From positions 193,770 through 257,769 of the forward strand of contig SZWC01000577.1 in assembly GCA_023375785.1 (NCBI GenBank): 64,000 nt of DNA. The letters are read 5' to 3'. Made by a program: the position numbers and the translations under genes. The notes under the pieces were generated by a model. That model did no database searches. It saw nothing but the letters and a program-made list of their open reading frames with translations, and was not told the origin of the DNA. This document shows positions 44,501-56,400 of the stretch, piece by piece. The DNA comes from Penium margaritaceum. Its lineage: Eukaryota > Streptophyta > Zygnematophyceae > Desmidiales > Peniaceae. Numbering within the stretch: the stretch's first letter is position 1; each line of letters starts with the position of its first letter.

Positions 44501-47264
44501 GTATGGCACAACTATGGCGCAACTACGGTGTAACTAGGGTGCACCTAAGGTGCAACTAGGACGCAACTAGGGAAGAAGTAGGGTACTAGGGAGCATCTAG
44601 GGCGCAACTAGGGTGCAAGTAGGGTGCAAGTAGGGTACAACTACGGCGCACCTAGGCTGGAACTAGGGCGCAACTCGAGAGTAACTACGATGCAAGTAGG
44701 GCACAACTAAGGTAGAATGAGGGTACAACTAGGGCGCAAGTAGGGTGCAAGTAGGGCGCAACTATGGCATAACTAGGGCACAAATAGGGTGCAACTAGAA
44801 TGCGACAAGGGCACAACTAGGGTGCAACTACGGCGCAGCTAGGGCGCAAGTAGGGTTCAACGAGACTACAACTAGGGCGCAATCAGCACGCAACTAGGGT
44901 GCAACTTGGGCGCAACTATGGCGCAAGTAGGTCGCAACTAGGGTGCAACTAGGGCACAACTATGGCACAACTAGGGCACAACTATGATGAATGTAGGCCG
45001 TAACTTGGATGCAACTAGGGCGCAACTAGGACATAACTAGTGCTTAAGTAGGGCGCAGCTAGGGTGCAACTAGGGTGCAACTAGGGCGCAACTAGGCACG
45101 ACTAGGGCACAACTAGGGCGCAACTAGGCACAACTAGGATACAAGTTGTGCGCAAGAACGGCGGAAGTAGGGCGAAACTATGACACAACTAGGGAAAAAG
45201 TAGTGTGCAACTAGGGCGCAACTAGGGCGCTCCTAGGATGCAACTAAGACACAACTAGGACATAGCTAGTGCCTAATTGAGGCGTAAGTATGGCGCAATT
45301 AGGGAGCAACTAGGGTGCAACTAGGGTGCAAGTAGGGTGCAAGTGCGGCCCAACTAGGACGGAACTAGTGCCTAATTAAGGCGCAAGTAGTATGCAACTA
45401 GGGTATAGCTGGGGGGAAATAGGACGGAAGTAGGGCGCAAGTATGGCGCAAGTAGAACGCAACTAGGGCGCAACTAGGACGCAACTAGGGCACAAGTAGG
45501 ACGCATCTGGAAAGAAAATAAATTGCAGGGTGCAAGTAGGACGCGAATAGGGCACAAGTAGGGCACAACTAGGGCATAACTATGGTGTCACTAGTCTCCA
45601 ACTGAGATGCAACTAGGACACAACTAGGGCGCAACTAGGACGCAAGTAGGACGCTACTGAGGTGCAAATAGGATGCTACTGAGGTGCAACTATGGTGCAA
45701 CTAGAACGCAAGTACGGCGCAACTAGGGTGTACCTAGGACACAAGTAGGGCGCAACTAGGGCACAAATAGGGTGCAACTAGGACATAGCTAGTGTCCAAC
45801 TGAGGCGCAACTAGGGTGCAACTAGGGCGCATCCAGGGTGCAAGTAGGGCATAACTAGGGCGCAACAAGGGTACAACTAGGACGTAACTAGGACGCAACT
45901 AGGACACAATTAGGACAAAATAAGGGCGCAACCAAAGCGCAACTAGGAAGTAACTAAGGTGAAATTAGGGTGCAAGTAAGGCACAACTAGGGTGCAAGTT
46001 GTGTCCAACTGAGGTGCAACCGGGGTGCAACTAGGGCGCAAGTAGGGCGCAAGTAGGGCGCTACTATGCTGCAAACAGGGTACAACTAGGGCGTAACAAG
46101 GGCGCAACTAGGAAGCAATCAGGGTGCAACTAGTGCGCAACTAGGACACAAGTAGGGTGGAACTAGGACGCAGCTAAGGAGAAACTAAGGTGCAAGTAGG
46201 ACGCAAGAATGGCGCAATTAGGGTGCAACTAGGGTGCAACTAAGGTGCAACTAGGGTGCAACTAGGGCACAAGTTGGGTGCAACTAGGGAGCATCTAGGA
46301 CGCAACTAAGGCGCAAGTAGGATGCAAGTAGGGCACAACTAGGGCGTACCTAGGGCGGAACTAGGGTGCAACTCGGGAGCAACTAGGATGCAAGTAGGGT
46401 GCAACTAAGGCGTAATGAGGGTGTAACTAGGGCACAAGTAGGATGCAAGTATGGTACAACTATGGCACTACTAGGACATAAATAGGGTACAACTAGGGTG
46501 CAACAAGGGAAAAACTAGGGCGCAACTAGAGCATAGCTAGGACGCAAGTAGGGTGCAACGAGGGTGCAACTAGGGTGCAACTAGGGCGCAACTAGGACAC
46601 AACTAGGGTACAACTTGGGCGCAACTAGGGCGCAACTAGGGTGAAACTAGCACACAACTAGAACACAACTAGGGTGCAACTAAGGCGCAAGTAGGGCGCA
46701 AGTAGGGCACAACAAGGGCACATATAGGACACAACTACAAAGCAACTAGGGCGCAAGTAGTGCGCAACTAGGACGCAAGTAGGGCGCAACTAGGGCGCTA
46801 CTAAGGTACAACTAGGAGACAACTGGGGCACAACTAGGGCGTAGTTAGTGTTTAATTAAGGCTCAATTATGGCACAACTAGGGCACAACAAGGACACAAG
46901 TAGGGCACAAGTAGGACGCAACTAGGACACAACTAGGGCGCAACAAGGGTGTAGCCAGTTTCCACCTGAGGCGCGACTAGGGCTGAACTATGGTGCAACT
47001 AGGGCGCAACTAGGGTGCAACTAGGAAGCAACTAGGGCACAACTAGGGGGCAAGTAGGACTTAACTAGGACGCAACTAGGGCGCAACTAGGATGCAAATA
47101 GGGGACATGTAGGGTGCAACTAGGGCACAACTAGGGCATAACTCGGGTGCAACTTGGGCGCAACTAGGACGCAAGTAGGACGCAACCAGGACGTAATTAG
47201 GATGCAACTAGGGTGCAACTAGAGTACAACTAGGATGCAATTAAGGTACAACTAAGACGTAACT
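35537..47264 (+). repeat. Family 3 satellite, 11-bp unit GCGCAACTAGG (forward block)
   Basis: Nearly 12 kb of an 11-base unit GCGCAACTAGG, with common variants GTGCAACTAGG, GCACAACTAGG, ACGCAACTAGG and AAGTAGG for AACTAGG. Marker units such as GTAGCTAGTGCCCAACTGAGG recur every 150-400 bases in the first half (for example near 36797, 36962, 37608, 38250). The 67 bases between family 2 and this block (35471-35536) hold nothing recognisable. No gene is seen. Confidence 0.97.
41768..46860 (+). repeat. Higher-order repeat of about 1.6-1.7 kb in family 3, three copies
   Basis: AAGAACGGCGGAAGTAGG (one change in the first copy) occurs at about 41879, 43559 and 45154. CAACCGGGGTGCAACTAGG occurs near 42724, 44322 and 46015. 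CTACTATGCTGCAA follows each of the latter. Spacings of 1590-1695 bases define three consecutive copies, with internal small insertions and losses. Confidence 0.8.
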
Positions 47265-50200
47265 AGTTCCGCCCTAGTTGTGTCCTAGTTGCACCCTAGT
47301 TGTGTCCTAGTTAGACCCTAGTTACGCCCTACTTGTGTCCTAGTTGCACCCTAGTTGTGCCCTAGTTGCGCCCTAGTTGTGCCCTAGTTGTGCCATACTT
47401 GCGCCCTAATTGCGCCCTAGTTATCCATAGTTGTACCCTAGTTACGCCCTACTTGTGTCCTACTTTCCCCCTAGTTGCGCCCTAGTTGCGTCTTACTTAC
47501 GTCCTAGTTGTGCCCTAGTTGCATCCTAGTTATGCCCTAGTTACGCACTATCTGCGCCCTAGTTGTGCCCTAGTTGTGCCTCAGTTGAGCACTATTTGCA
47601 CCCTATTTGCACCCTAGTTGCGCCCTAGTTGTGCCCTAGTTGCGCCCTAGTTGTGCCATAGTTGTGTCCTACTTGCGCTCTACTTGCGTCTAGTTTCACC
47701 CGTATTGCGCCTCAGTTGGACACTAGCTACACCCTAGTTGCACCCTAGTTGCACCCTAGCTGCACCCTACTTGTACCTTAGTTGCACCCTAGTTGCACCC
47801 TAGTTGTGTCCTAGTTGCGCCCTAGTTGTGCCCTACTTGCGTCCTAGTTGCATCCTAGTTGCGCCCTAGTTACGCCTCAATTGGGCACTATTTACGTCCT
47901 AGTTGTGCCCTAGTTTTGTCCTACTTGCACCCTAGCTATGCCCTACTTGTGCCCTACTTGCATCCTAGTTACGCCCTAGTTGCGCCCTAGTTTCGTCCTA
48001 GTTGCGCCCTTCTTGTATCCTAGTTATGCCATTGTTGCGTCCTAGTTGCGCCCTAGTTGCGCCCTAGTTGCGTCCCGCTTCCATCCTATTTCCATCCTAG
48101 CTAGGCCCTAGTTGCGTCCTACTTGCGCCTCAGTTGGACACTAGCTACGCCCTAGTTGGGCCGTACTTGCAGCCCTACTTGCGTCCTAGTTGCACCCTTG
48201 TTGCGCTCTAATTGTGTCCTACTTGCACCTAGTTATGCTCTAGTTACGTCCTAATTACACCCTACTTGCATCCTACTTGCGCCCTACTTGCGTCATAGTT
48301 GCGCCCTAGTTGCGCCGTAGTTGTACCCTAGTTCAGTCCTACTTGCGCCCTAGTTGTGCCCTAGTTGCGCCCTCATTGCGCCCTAGTTGTGCCCTACTTG
48401 TACCCTACTTGTGCCAAAGTTGCGCCCTAGTTCCGCCTCAGTTGGGCACTAGCTACGCCCTAGATGCGCCCTAGTTGCCCCCTAGTTACACCCTAGTTTC
48501 GCCTTAATTGTACCCTAGTTACGCCCTAGTTGCATCCTAGTTGCACCCTAGTTGTGCCTTAGTTGCACCCTAGTTGCGCCCTAGTTGGGCCCTAGTTGCA
48601 GCATAGTTACCCCCTAGTTGTGCCCTTATTACGCCCTAGTTGTGCCCTACTTGCGACCTACTTGCGCGCTAGTTGTGCCCTACTTGCGACCTACTTGCAC
48701 CCTAGTTGCGCCCTGGTTGCATCATAGTTGCGCCCTAGTTGCACCCTAGTTGCGTCCTAGTTGCGCCCTAGTAGTACCTTACTTGCGCCCTTCTTGCACC
48801 CTACTTGATCCCATTTGTGCTCTAGTTGCGCCATATCTGCATCCTAGTTGCACCCTTTTTGCATCCTAGTTGCACTCTAGTTGCGTCTTAGTTGTGACCT
48901 ACTTGCGCCCTACTTGCATCCTAGTTGCATCCTATTTGCGCCCTAGTTTCACCCTACTTGCACCCTAGTTGCACCCTAGTTACACCCTAGTTGTGCCTCA
49001 ATTGCACCCTACGTACATCCTAGTTGTATCCTAGTTGTGTCCTACTTGTGCCCTTCTTGCACCCTAGTTGCGCCCTAGTTACGCTTTAGTTTTGCCCTAC
49101 TTGAGTCCTAGTTGCGCCCTAGTCGTGCCCTGGTTGCATCCTAGCTGTGCCCTAGTTAAGCCCTAGTTGCGTCCTAGTTAAGCACTAGTTTATCCCTAGT
49201 TGCGTCCTACTTGCACCCTATTTACATCCTAGTTACGTCCTAGTTGCGTCCTACTAGCCCCTCAGTTGAGCACTAGCTACGTCCTAGTTGCATCCTAGTT
49301 GCACCCTAGTTGCACCCTAGATGTGCCCTAGTTGCGTCCTCCTTGCATCATAGTTACATTTTAGTTGCTCCATGGTTGCGCACTAGTTTTGCCATTGTTG
49401 CACCCTAGTTGTACCCGAGTTGCGCCCTAGTTGCTCCCTGTTTACACCCTAGTTGTGCCCTAGTTGCATCCTAGTTAAGCCCTACTTACGCCCTAGTTGT
49501 GTCCTAGTTGCACCCGAGTTGGGCCCTAGTTGCACCCTAGTTGCGCCCTAGTTGCACCCTAGTTACGCCCTATTTCTGCCCTACTAGCGCCTAAGTTTGA
49601 CACTAGCTACGTCCTAGTTGTCCCCCGGTTGCGCTCTACTTGCACCCTAGTTGTGCCCTAGTTGTGTCCTACTTGCGTCATAATTGCACTTCAGTTGCAC
49701 CATAGTTGCACCCTAGTTACGCCCTAGTTGCACCCTAGTTTCACCCTAGGTGTGTCCTAGATGTGCCATGTTTACACCCTAGTTGCACCCTAGTTGTGTC
49801 CTAGTGAAGACCTACTAACGCCCTAGTTGCGCCCTAGTTGCGTCCTACTTGCGCCCTAGTTGCGCCCTAGTTGCATCCTAGATCCACCCTAGTTGCGCCC
49901 TAGTTGCGTCCTAGTTGCACCCAAGTTACACCCTAGTTTTACCCTAGTTGCACCCTAGTTGCATCCTAGTTGTACCCTAGTTTCACCCTCTTTGCACCCT
50001 AGTTGTGCCCTAGTTACGCCCTTGTTGTGTCCTAATTGTACCCTAGTTACACCCTAGTTACGCCCTTGTTTTCCCTAGTTGCGCCCTACTTGCGCCATAG
50101 TTACATCCTATTTGTGCCCTACTTGCGTCCTAGTTTCATCCTAGTTGCATCCTAGTTGCACCCTACTTGCGCCCTAGTTGTGCCCTAGTCTCGTCCTAGT

Positions 50201-51445
50201 TGCGTCCTAGTTGTGCTCTATTTGAGCCATACTTGAGACCTAGTTGCGACCTCGTTGCGCCATAGTTGCGCCCTAGATGTGCCCTACTTGTGTCCTACTT
50301 GCTCCCTAGTTGCACCCTAATTGTGTCCTAGTTGCGTCATACTTACGCCCTTGTTGCGTCCTAGTTATGCCCTAGTTGCGCCCTAGTTGTGTCATACTTA
50401 CACCCTAGTTACGCCCTAGTTGCATCCTAGTTGCACCCTGATTGTGCCCTACCTGCGTCCTAGTTACGCCCTAGTTGTGCTTTAGTTGGACACTAGCTGC
50501 ACCCTAGTTACGTCCTAGTTGCACCTTACTTGCACCCTATTTGTGCCCTAGTTGTGCCCTAGTTGCACCCTACTTGCGCCCTTCTTGCGCCCTAGTTGCG
50601 TCCTAGTTGCGCCCTAGTTGCGCCTTAGTTGTACCCTATTTGCACCCTCGTTGTGCCCTAGTTGCGCCCTAGTTGTGCCTTAGTTGTACCCTAGTTGTGC
50701 CATAGTTGCACCCTAGTTGCGGCCTAGTTTCACCCTAGCTGTTCCCTACTTGCGCCCTAGTTGCGTCCAACGTGTGACCTACTTGCGCCCCTAGTTGCGC
50801 CCTACTTACATCATAGTTCCGCCCTAGTTGCACCCTAGTTGCGCCCTAGTTGCACCCTACTTGCACCCTACTTGCACACTAGTTGCGCCCTACTTGCGCC
50901 CTTCTTGCACCCTACTTGTGTCCTAGTTGATCCCTACTTGCACTCTAGTTACACCCTAGTTGCACCCTAGTTGCATCCTAATTGTGCCCTAGTTACGCCT
51001 TTGTTCCACCCACCTTGCACTGTACTTGTGCCCCAGTTGTATCCTAGTTGTGCCTTAGTTTCGTCCTACTTGCACCCTAGTTGCACCCTAGTTGTACCCT
51101 AATTGGGCCCTAGTTGTACCCTATTTGTTCCCTAGTTGAGTCCTAGTTATGCCCTACTTGCGCCCTTCTTACACCCTTGTTGTTCCCTAGTTACGCCGTA
51201 GTTGCGTCCTACTTGCGTCCTAGTTGCGCCCTACTTGTGTCCTAGTTGCGCCCTAGTTGCATCCTAGTTGTGCCCAAGTTGCACCCTAGTTACACCCTAG
51301 TTGTACCCTAGTTGTGTCCTACTTGCACCCTAGTTGCGCCCTAGTTATGCCATAGTTGTACCCTACTAGCGCCGCACAAGTTCACTAGCTATGCCCTAGT
51401 TACGCCCTAGTTACGCCCTAGTTGTGTCCTAGTTGTTTCCTACAT
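47265..51445 (-). repeat. Family 3 satellite in reverse orientation (first reverse block)
   Basis: From the centre of AACTAGTT (47261-47268) onward the unit reads CCTAGTTGCGC, the reverse complement of the forward block. The variants are the same (TTGTGCC, TTGCACC, TTACGCC, CTACTTG). The marker reads CTCAGTTGGGCACTAGCTACG, for example near 48446. The block ends at 51445, where CCTACATTTATGG begins. No gene is seen. Confidence 0.97.
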
Positions 51446-52389
51446 TTATGGTTAGTTACCCCCAATTTGTACACTCTACAAAATGTGTACATGATAAGTG
51501 CACACTCAAAGGAAGGTACAAAGAAGCTTCCTTGACATGACGACATAATTTCCTCTTAGTATCTATCCGGACAGGAACCTCGATGTGATATGTGTACGGA
51601 CTGGGAGGAAACTTCTTTGACGTTGTGCCAGCGAAGATTTCAGATTTTTTGAAAAAGAGCCTCACAGATCTTTTACTGTTCATAAACAAAAGCTATACCT
51701 TTGTACATAACACATAATTGGCTAGTTTTGTAAATTTGGTTTGGGACTATACATGTCCTAAAGAGAAACCTTTTCCCAAGTTCGATTCGGCACAGAATAC
51801 AGGCACATACAATGTGGAATTTTGAGTAGGCTGCCACTCGAGCGACAGCTTCACTGTCGCTCGCATGCCAGTTCATGCCAATGTCAGCTTGACTGCGACT
51901 TGACAGAAAAGTCAAGAAATAATTTTGGGTGTTGTATTGTATGTACGATTTTATGCAATCGAAACGCAGACATCTTCTATTTGAAGCAGCGATCCGGCGG
52001 TCCAAACAGCTCGATGGACGAGCATACAGGTACCGGAATTGTCGCGAGCGCATTTTGACTAGATTACGTCGTCCCTCCTTTGCCACCACCACATCGCAAC
52101 ATTTGGATTTCCACAAAGCCGTCGATCTGAATCGATCAATGGCCTCTGCCCTTTTTGTCTAAGGTTTGCTTCGATCGATGCAATTAAGATCCGACGACCG
52201 TCGAGGAATCCTTCCCTCCCGTCCGAAAGTGAGAAGTGGTTTTTTGTGCAGTTTATATGGGGGTATTGATTTAGCAACTACAAATAATAGACATATCAGA
52301 GAAATAACAACTATCGTCGACATATGTATGAATTTGTGCAGAGTTCCAAACGAGCATAAAATTCACAACCCTATTCCCACCTCGTTCGA

Positions 52390-52431
52390 GGACGTTGCGG
52401 AATGTACAATCATGTACATTTTGCAACGTCC
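52390..52431. other. Conserved hairpin segment, copy 1
   Basis: Stem GGACGTTGC pairs with GCAACGTCC, then an internal loop, then ATGTACA pairs with TGTACAT around a four-base loop ATCA. Both stems are perfect. Confidence 0.85.
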
Positions 52432-52688
52432 ACCCAATACACGCCCACGTAAACTCCCCCCGTAAGTGTCGAATGTATAAGGCCACTGTATTGGGCGTTG
52501 TATAGGGGGGGAGTGATAAAGCATACACGAATGTATTGTAACAATAGACAATTCAGAGAAGTGACAACTGTTGTCGACTTCAGTGTGAATTTGTGTATAT
52601 TTTAAAACGCTCGCCAGATACAGTTCCCCATTCACGACCCTCATACATTTCTGATTGGGGGGTGGGGGTGTGATTGGACCTCGTTCGG

Positions 52689-52730
52689 GGACATCACGGA
52701 ATGTACAATAATGTACGTTTTGCAATGTCC
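52689..52730. other. Conserved hairpin segment, copy 2
   Basis: Same 42-nt layout: GGACATCAC with GCAATGTCC outside and ATGTACA with TGTACGT inside, loop ATAA. The GGACAT/ATGTCC part of the outer stem pairs fully; the inner stem has one A-G mismatch on this strand. Confidence 0.75.
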
Positions 52731-53052
52731 ATCCGATACACGCCCACGTACTCTCCTCCCATACACTTTCGACATCGGGGGGGAGGGGGGGGTCGGCATC
52801 CGACGAATTGCGAGGGACCCCCCCTCCCCATAAGTGTAGAATGTATAGGGTCACTTTATTGGGCGGTGTATGTGGAGGATGTGATAAAGCATACAAAACT
52901 GTATTGGAACTATGGACATTTCGGCGAAGCCACAACTGACGTCGACAAGTGTGTACTTGTGTATAGTTCGGAACGCGCACCAGATACACTGTCCCTCACA
53001 CTACCCTCAAACACTTTAGGTTCCAGGGAGGGAGGGATCAGACCTTGTTTGA

Positions 53053-53094
53053 GGGCATCGCGGACTGTACATTTCTGTACGTTTTGCGATGTCC
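53053..53094. other. Conserved hairpin segment, copy 3
   Basis: Outer stem GGGCATCGC with GCGATGTCC (a G-U type pair at position 2), inner stem CTGTACA with TGTACGT, loop TTTC. Compared with copy 1, the GTTGC/GCAAC pairs became ATCGC/GCGAT, changing both sides together. Confidence 0.75.
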
Positions 53095-53393
53095 ATCCAA
53101 TACACACCCACGTACAATCCACTCATACACTTTCAACGTTAGGGGGGGGAGAGAGGGGGTCCGATCAAGCATCCGACGAACGTTGGGAGGATCCGACCCC
53201 CCCCCCCATAAGTGTAAAGTGCATGGGGCCAGTGTATTGGGCTTTGTAAATGGGGAGGGCAATGAAAATACAGGAATTTATTGCAACGATTGAAATTTTG
53301 GAGAAGCTATAAAGGAATGTGATTATTGTGTTCCAATCGGACTACGCATCAGATACACTGCCTCATACACGACCCTAATACACTTTCGAATTC

Positions 53394-53417
53394 GGGGGGG
53401 GGGGGGGGGGGGGGGGG
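53394..53417. repeat. G24 homopolymer
   Basis: Twenty-four consecutive G on the plus strand inside the fourth tandem unit. Shorter G or C tracts mark the other units (about 52504, 52660, 52778, 53141, 53199, 53519). Potential quadruplex; length may be unreliable in sequencing. Confidence 0.9.
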
Positions 53418-53435
53418 AGGAGGCATCTCGTTCGA

Positions 53436-53477
53436 GGACATCGTGCTTCATACATTTTTGTATAGTCCACACAGTCC
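53436..53477. other. Degenerate hairpin segment, copy 4
   Basis: At the equivalent place and of the same 42-nt length: it starts GGACATCGTG and ends CAGTCC. The inner stem ATACA/TGTAT is kept, but the outer stem is mostly lost. Confidence 0.5.
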
Positions 53478-56400
53478 ACCCAATACACGCCCACACCTCA
53501 TACACTTTTGGCATTTGGTGGGGGGGAGGGGACCCGACGAACGTGCAAAGACAAATAAATGCCAAAACTACTGCTTTCACCGGTTCTTCCTCGAATCACA
53601 TGCCAAGAAGGTGTAAGTAGCATCGTAAACAACCAATATGCCAGTTGTTAAACTCTAACCAGACCTACACGAAACTAAATACCTAATACAACCTTATAAA
53701 TATATTCAAAGACATAAATTTATGTAGAAACTCTTTAAATTAATTCCACCAATGTACATGAACTTATAGGTGAACAAATTCATGTCCTAAGACAGATATT
53801 TCCTAGAAACTTCTAGTACATGCATATGTCCATACACACTTTCCTGGGTGTATGAAAAGGAACTGATTAACCATACCTCTAGTTGCACCCTACTTGCACC
53901 CTACTAGCGCCTTAGTTGCCTCCTAGTTGCGTCCTTGTTGCATCCTAAGTGCGTCCTAGTTTCTCCTTATTTATGCCCTAGTTGTGCCCTAGTTGTGCCA
54001 TAGTTAATCCTTACTTGCACCCTAGTTGCGCCCTAGTTGTGCCTTAGCTGTGCCCTAATTGCGTCCCAGTTGCATCCTAGTTACACCCTAGTTGCGCCCT
54101 TATTACACCCTAGTCTCGTCCTTGTTACGCCCTAGTTGCACAATAATTTTGCCCTAGTCGTGCCCTACTTGCGTCCTAGTTGCGTCCTAGTTGCGCCCTA
54201 GTAACTACCTAGTGGCGTCCTAATTGCACCCTAGTTGCTTCCTTGTTGCACTTTAGTTGCACCATCGTTGCGCCCTAGTCGTGTCCTCCTTGTGTCCTAC
54301 TTGCCCCGTAGTTACGCCATAGTTGCGCCCTAGTTGCGACCTACTTGCTTCCTAGTTGCGTCCTAGTTGCGCCCTACTTCCGCCCTACTTGTGACCTAGT
54401 TGGACCCTAGTTGCACCTCAAATGGTACTAGTTGTACCCTAGTTGCGTCATTGTTCCGTCCTAGTTGCAGCCTAGTTGCGCCCTAGTTGTTCCCTAGTTG
54501 CGCCCTAGTTGCGTCCTACTTGCAACCTACTTGCGCACTAGTTGCGCCCTAGTTACGTCATAGTTGCGCCCTAGTTACGCCCTAGTTGCGCCCTAGTTAC
54601 ACCCTAGTTGTACATTACTTACGCCCTACATGCACACTAGTTACACCCTACTTGCGCCCTTCTTGCACCCTACTTGTGCCCTAGTTGCACCCTAGTTGCA
54701 CCCTACTTGCGCCCTAGTTGTACCCTAGTTGTATCCTAGTTGTGTCCTACTTGTACCCTACTTGCACCCTACTTGCGACCCAGTTGCACCCTAGTTGCAT
54801 CCTAATTTTTCCCTACTTGTACCCTAGTTGCACCCTAGTTGTACCCTAGTTAAGCCTTAGTTGCACCCTCGTTGCACCCTAGTTGGGTCCTAGTTGCATC
54901 CCACTTACGCCCTTCTTGTACCCTAGTTGCGCCCTAGTTATGCCCTGGTTGTGTCCTAGTTCTGCCCTAGTTGCGCCCTACTTGTGACCTACTTGCGCCC
55001 TAGTTGCATCATGGTTGCGCCCTAGTTACGCCCAAGTTGCGCCCTACTTGCACCCTAGTTGTGCCCTACTTGTACCCTTCTTGCACCCTACTTGTATCCT
55101 AGTTGCGACCTACTTGCGCCCTACTTGCGCTCTATTTACACCCTAGTTGCATCGTAGTTGCGTCCTAGTTGTGCCTTAGTTCCATTCTACTTGCACCCTA
55201 CTTGTGCCCCAGTTTTGCCCTAGTTGCACCCTAGTTTCGCCCTACTTATACCCTTGTTGTACCCTAGTTGCACCCTAGTTGGGCCCTAGTTGCGTCCCTA
55301 GTTGCGTCCCTAGTTGTGCCCTAGTTGCATCCTAGTTGTACCCTACTTGCGTCCTTCTTGAACCTTAGTTGTGCCCTAGTAGTGCCCTAGTTGCATCCTT
55401 CCTGCGTCCTAGTTACGCCCTAGTTATACCCTAGTTGCGCCCTAGTTGCATCCTAGTTGCTCCCCAGTTGCATCCTAGTTACACCCTATTTCCGTCCTTG
55501 TTGCGTCTTACTTGCACCCTAGTTGCGCCCTAGTTACACCCTAGTTGCACCCTACTAGCGCCTCACTTGGACACTAGCTACGTCCTAGTTGAACCCTAGT
55601 TGCACTCTCGCTGTGCCCTAGTTGTGCCCTAGTTGCGCCCTACTTGCGTCCTACTAGCGTCCTAGTTGCACCCTAGTTGCATCCTAGTTACGCCCTAGTT
55701 GCGTCCTATTTACACCCTAGTTGCGCCCTAGTTGCGTCCTAGTTAAGCCTTACTTACGCCTTAGTTGTACCCTGGTTGCATCCTAGTTGCACCCTAGTTG
55801 TGCCCTAGTTACGCCCTAGTTGCAACCTAGCTGCATCCTAGTTGCACTCTAGTTGCGTCCTAGTTGCGCCCTAGTTGCGCCCTAGTTGCACCCTAGTTGC
55901 ACCCTAGTTGCACCCTAGTTGCACCCTAGTTGCACCCTAGTTGCGCCGTAGTAACGCCCTACTCTTTTCCTAGTTATGCCATAGTTGCGTCCTCGTTGTG
56001 CCCTACTTGCATCCTAGTTACGTCCTTGTTGTGCCCTAATTGCGCCCTAGTTGTGCCCTAGTTACACCATAGTTGCTTCTTCGTTGCACCCTAGTTGCGC
56101 CATAGTTGCACCCTAGTCGTGTCCTACTTGTGACCTTTTTTCCCCCTAGTTACGCCATAGTTGTACCCTAGTTGCATCCTACTTGTGCCCTAGTTGCACC
56201 CTAGTTGCGCCCTACTTGCGTCCTACTTGTACCCTACTTGCACCCTAATTGCGCCCTAGATATGCCTCAGTTGGTACTAGTTGCACCCTAGTTGCACCAT
56301 TGTTGTGCCCTAGTTGTGCCCTAGTTGCGCCCTAGTTGCGCCCTACTTGCGCCCTTGTTGCGCCCTAGTTGCACCTTAGTTGCGCTCTAGTTGCGCCATA

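Larger units (their letters stand above)
52265..53560. repeat. Four diverged tandem units of about 300-385 bp
   Basis: Units begin near 52265, 52533, 52897 and 53275 with related strings (ATAGACATATCAGAGAAATAAC, ATAGACAATTCAGAGAAGTG and similar). They continue with GTCGAC (in three), CAGATACA..CCCTCATACA, a 42-nt hairpin, then CCAATACACGCCCACGT and a G-rich tract. Divergence between copies is high while segment order is kept. Confidence 0.8.
51446..53877. other. AT-richer island inside family 3, about 2.4 kb
   Basis: Complex sequence flanked on both sides by reverse-oriented family 3, so it looks inserted. Its ends carry a short inverted repeat: TATGGTTA at 51447-51454 and TAACCATA at 53868-53875. 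The left part (to about 52260) is unassigned and has a perfect 10-bp hairpin at 51839-51863 (stem CGAGCGACAG, loop CTTCA). The middle holds four diverged tandem units with hairpins and G tracts. The right part (53580-53877) is AT-rich with nothing recognisable. Open frames up to about 126 codons from an ATG (51673-52053, minus) have no domain I recognise and are not called. Confidence 0.6.

Noticed and set aside
47265-51445. Large inverted duplication of the forward family 3 block
   Set aside because: The first hundred bases on each side of 47265 match only at unit level, not in the order of variants, so the arms are not copies of each other.
51673-52053. Minus-strand ATG frame of about 126 codons in the AT-richer island, and plus-strand frames overlapping it
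   Set aside because: No domain recognised, and competing frames of similar length lie on both strands. It could be chance or an exon of an unknown gene, but support is insufficient.
52674-53249. 191-codon plus-strand frame across the hairpin repeats
   Set aside because: Runs through diverged tandem units and G tracts, with no domain or conserved frame between units.
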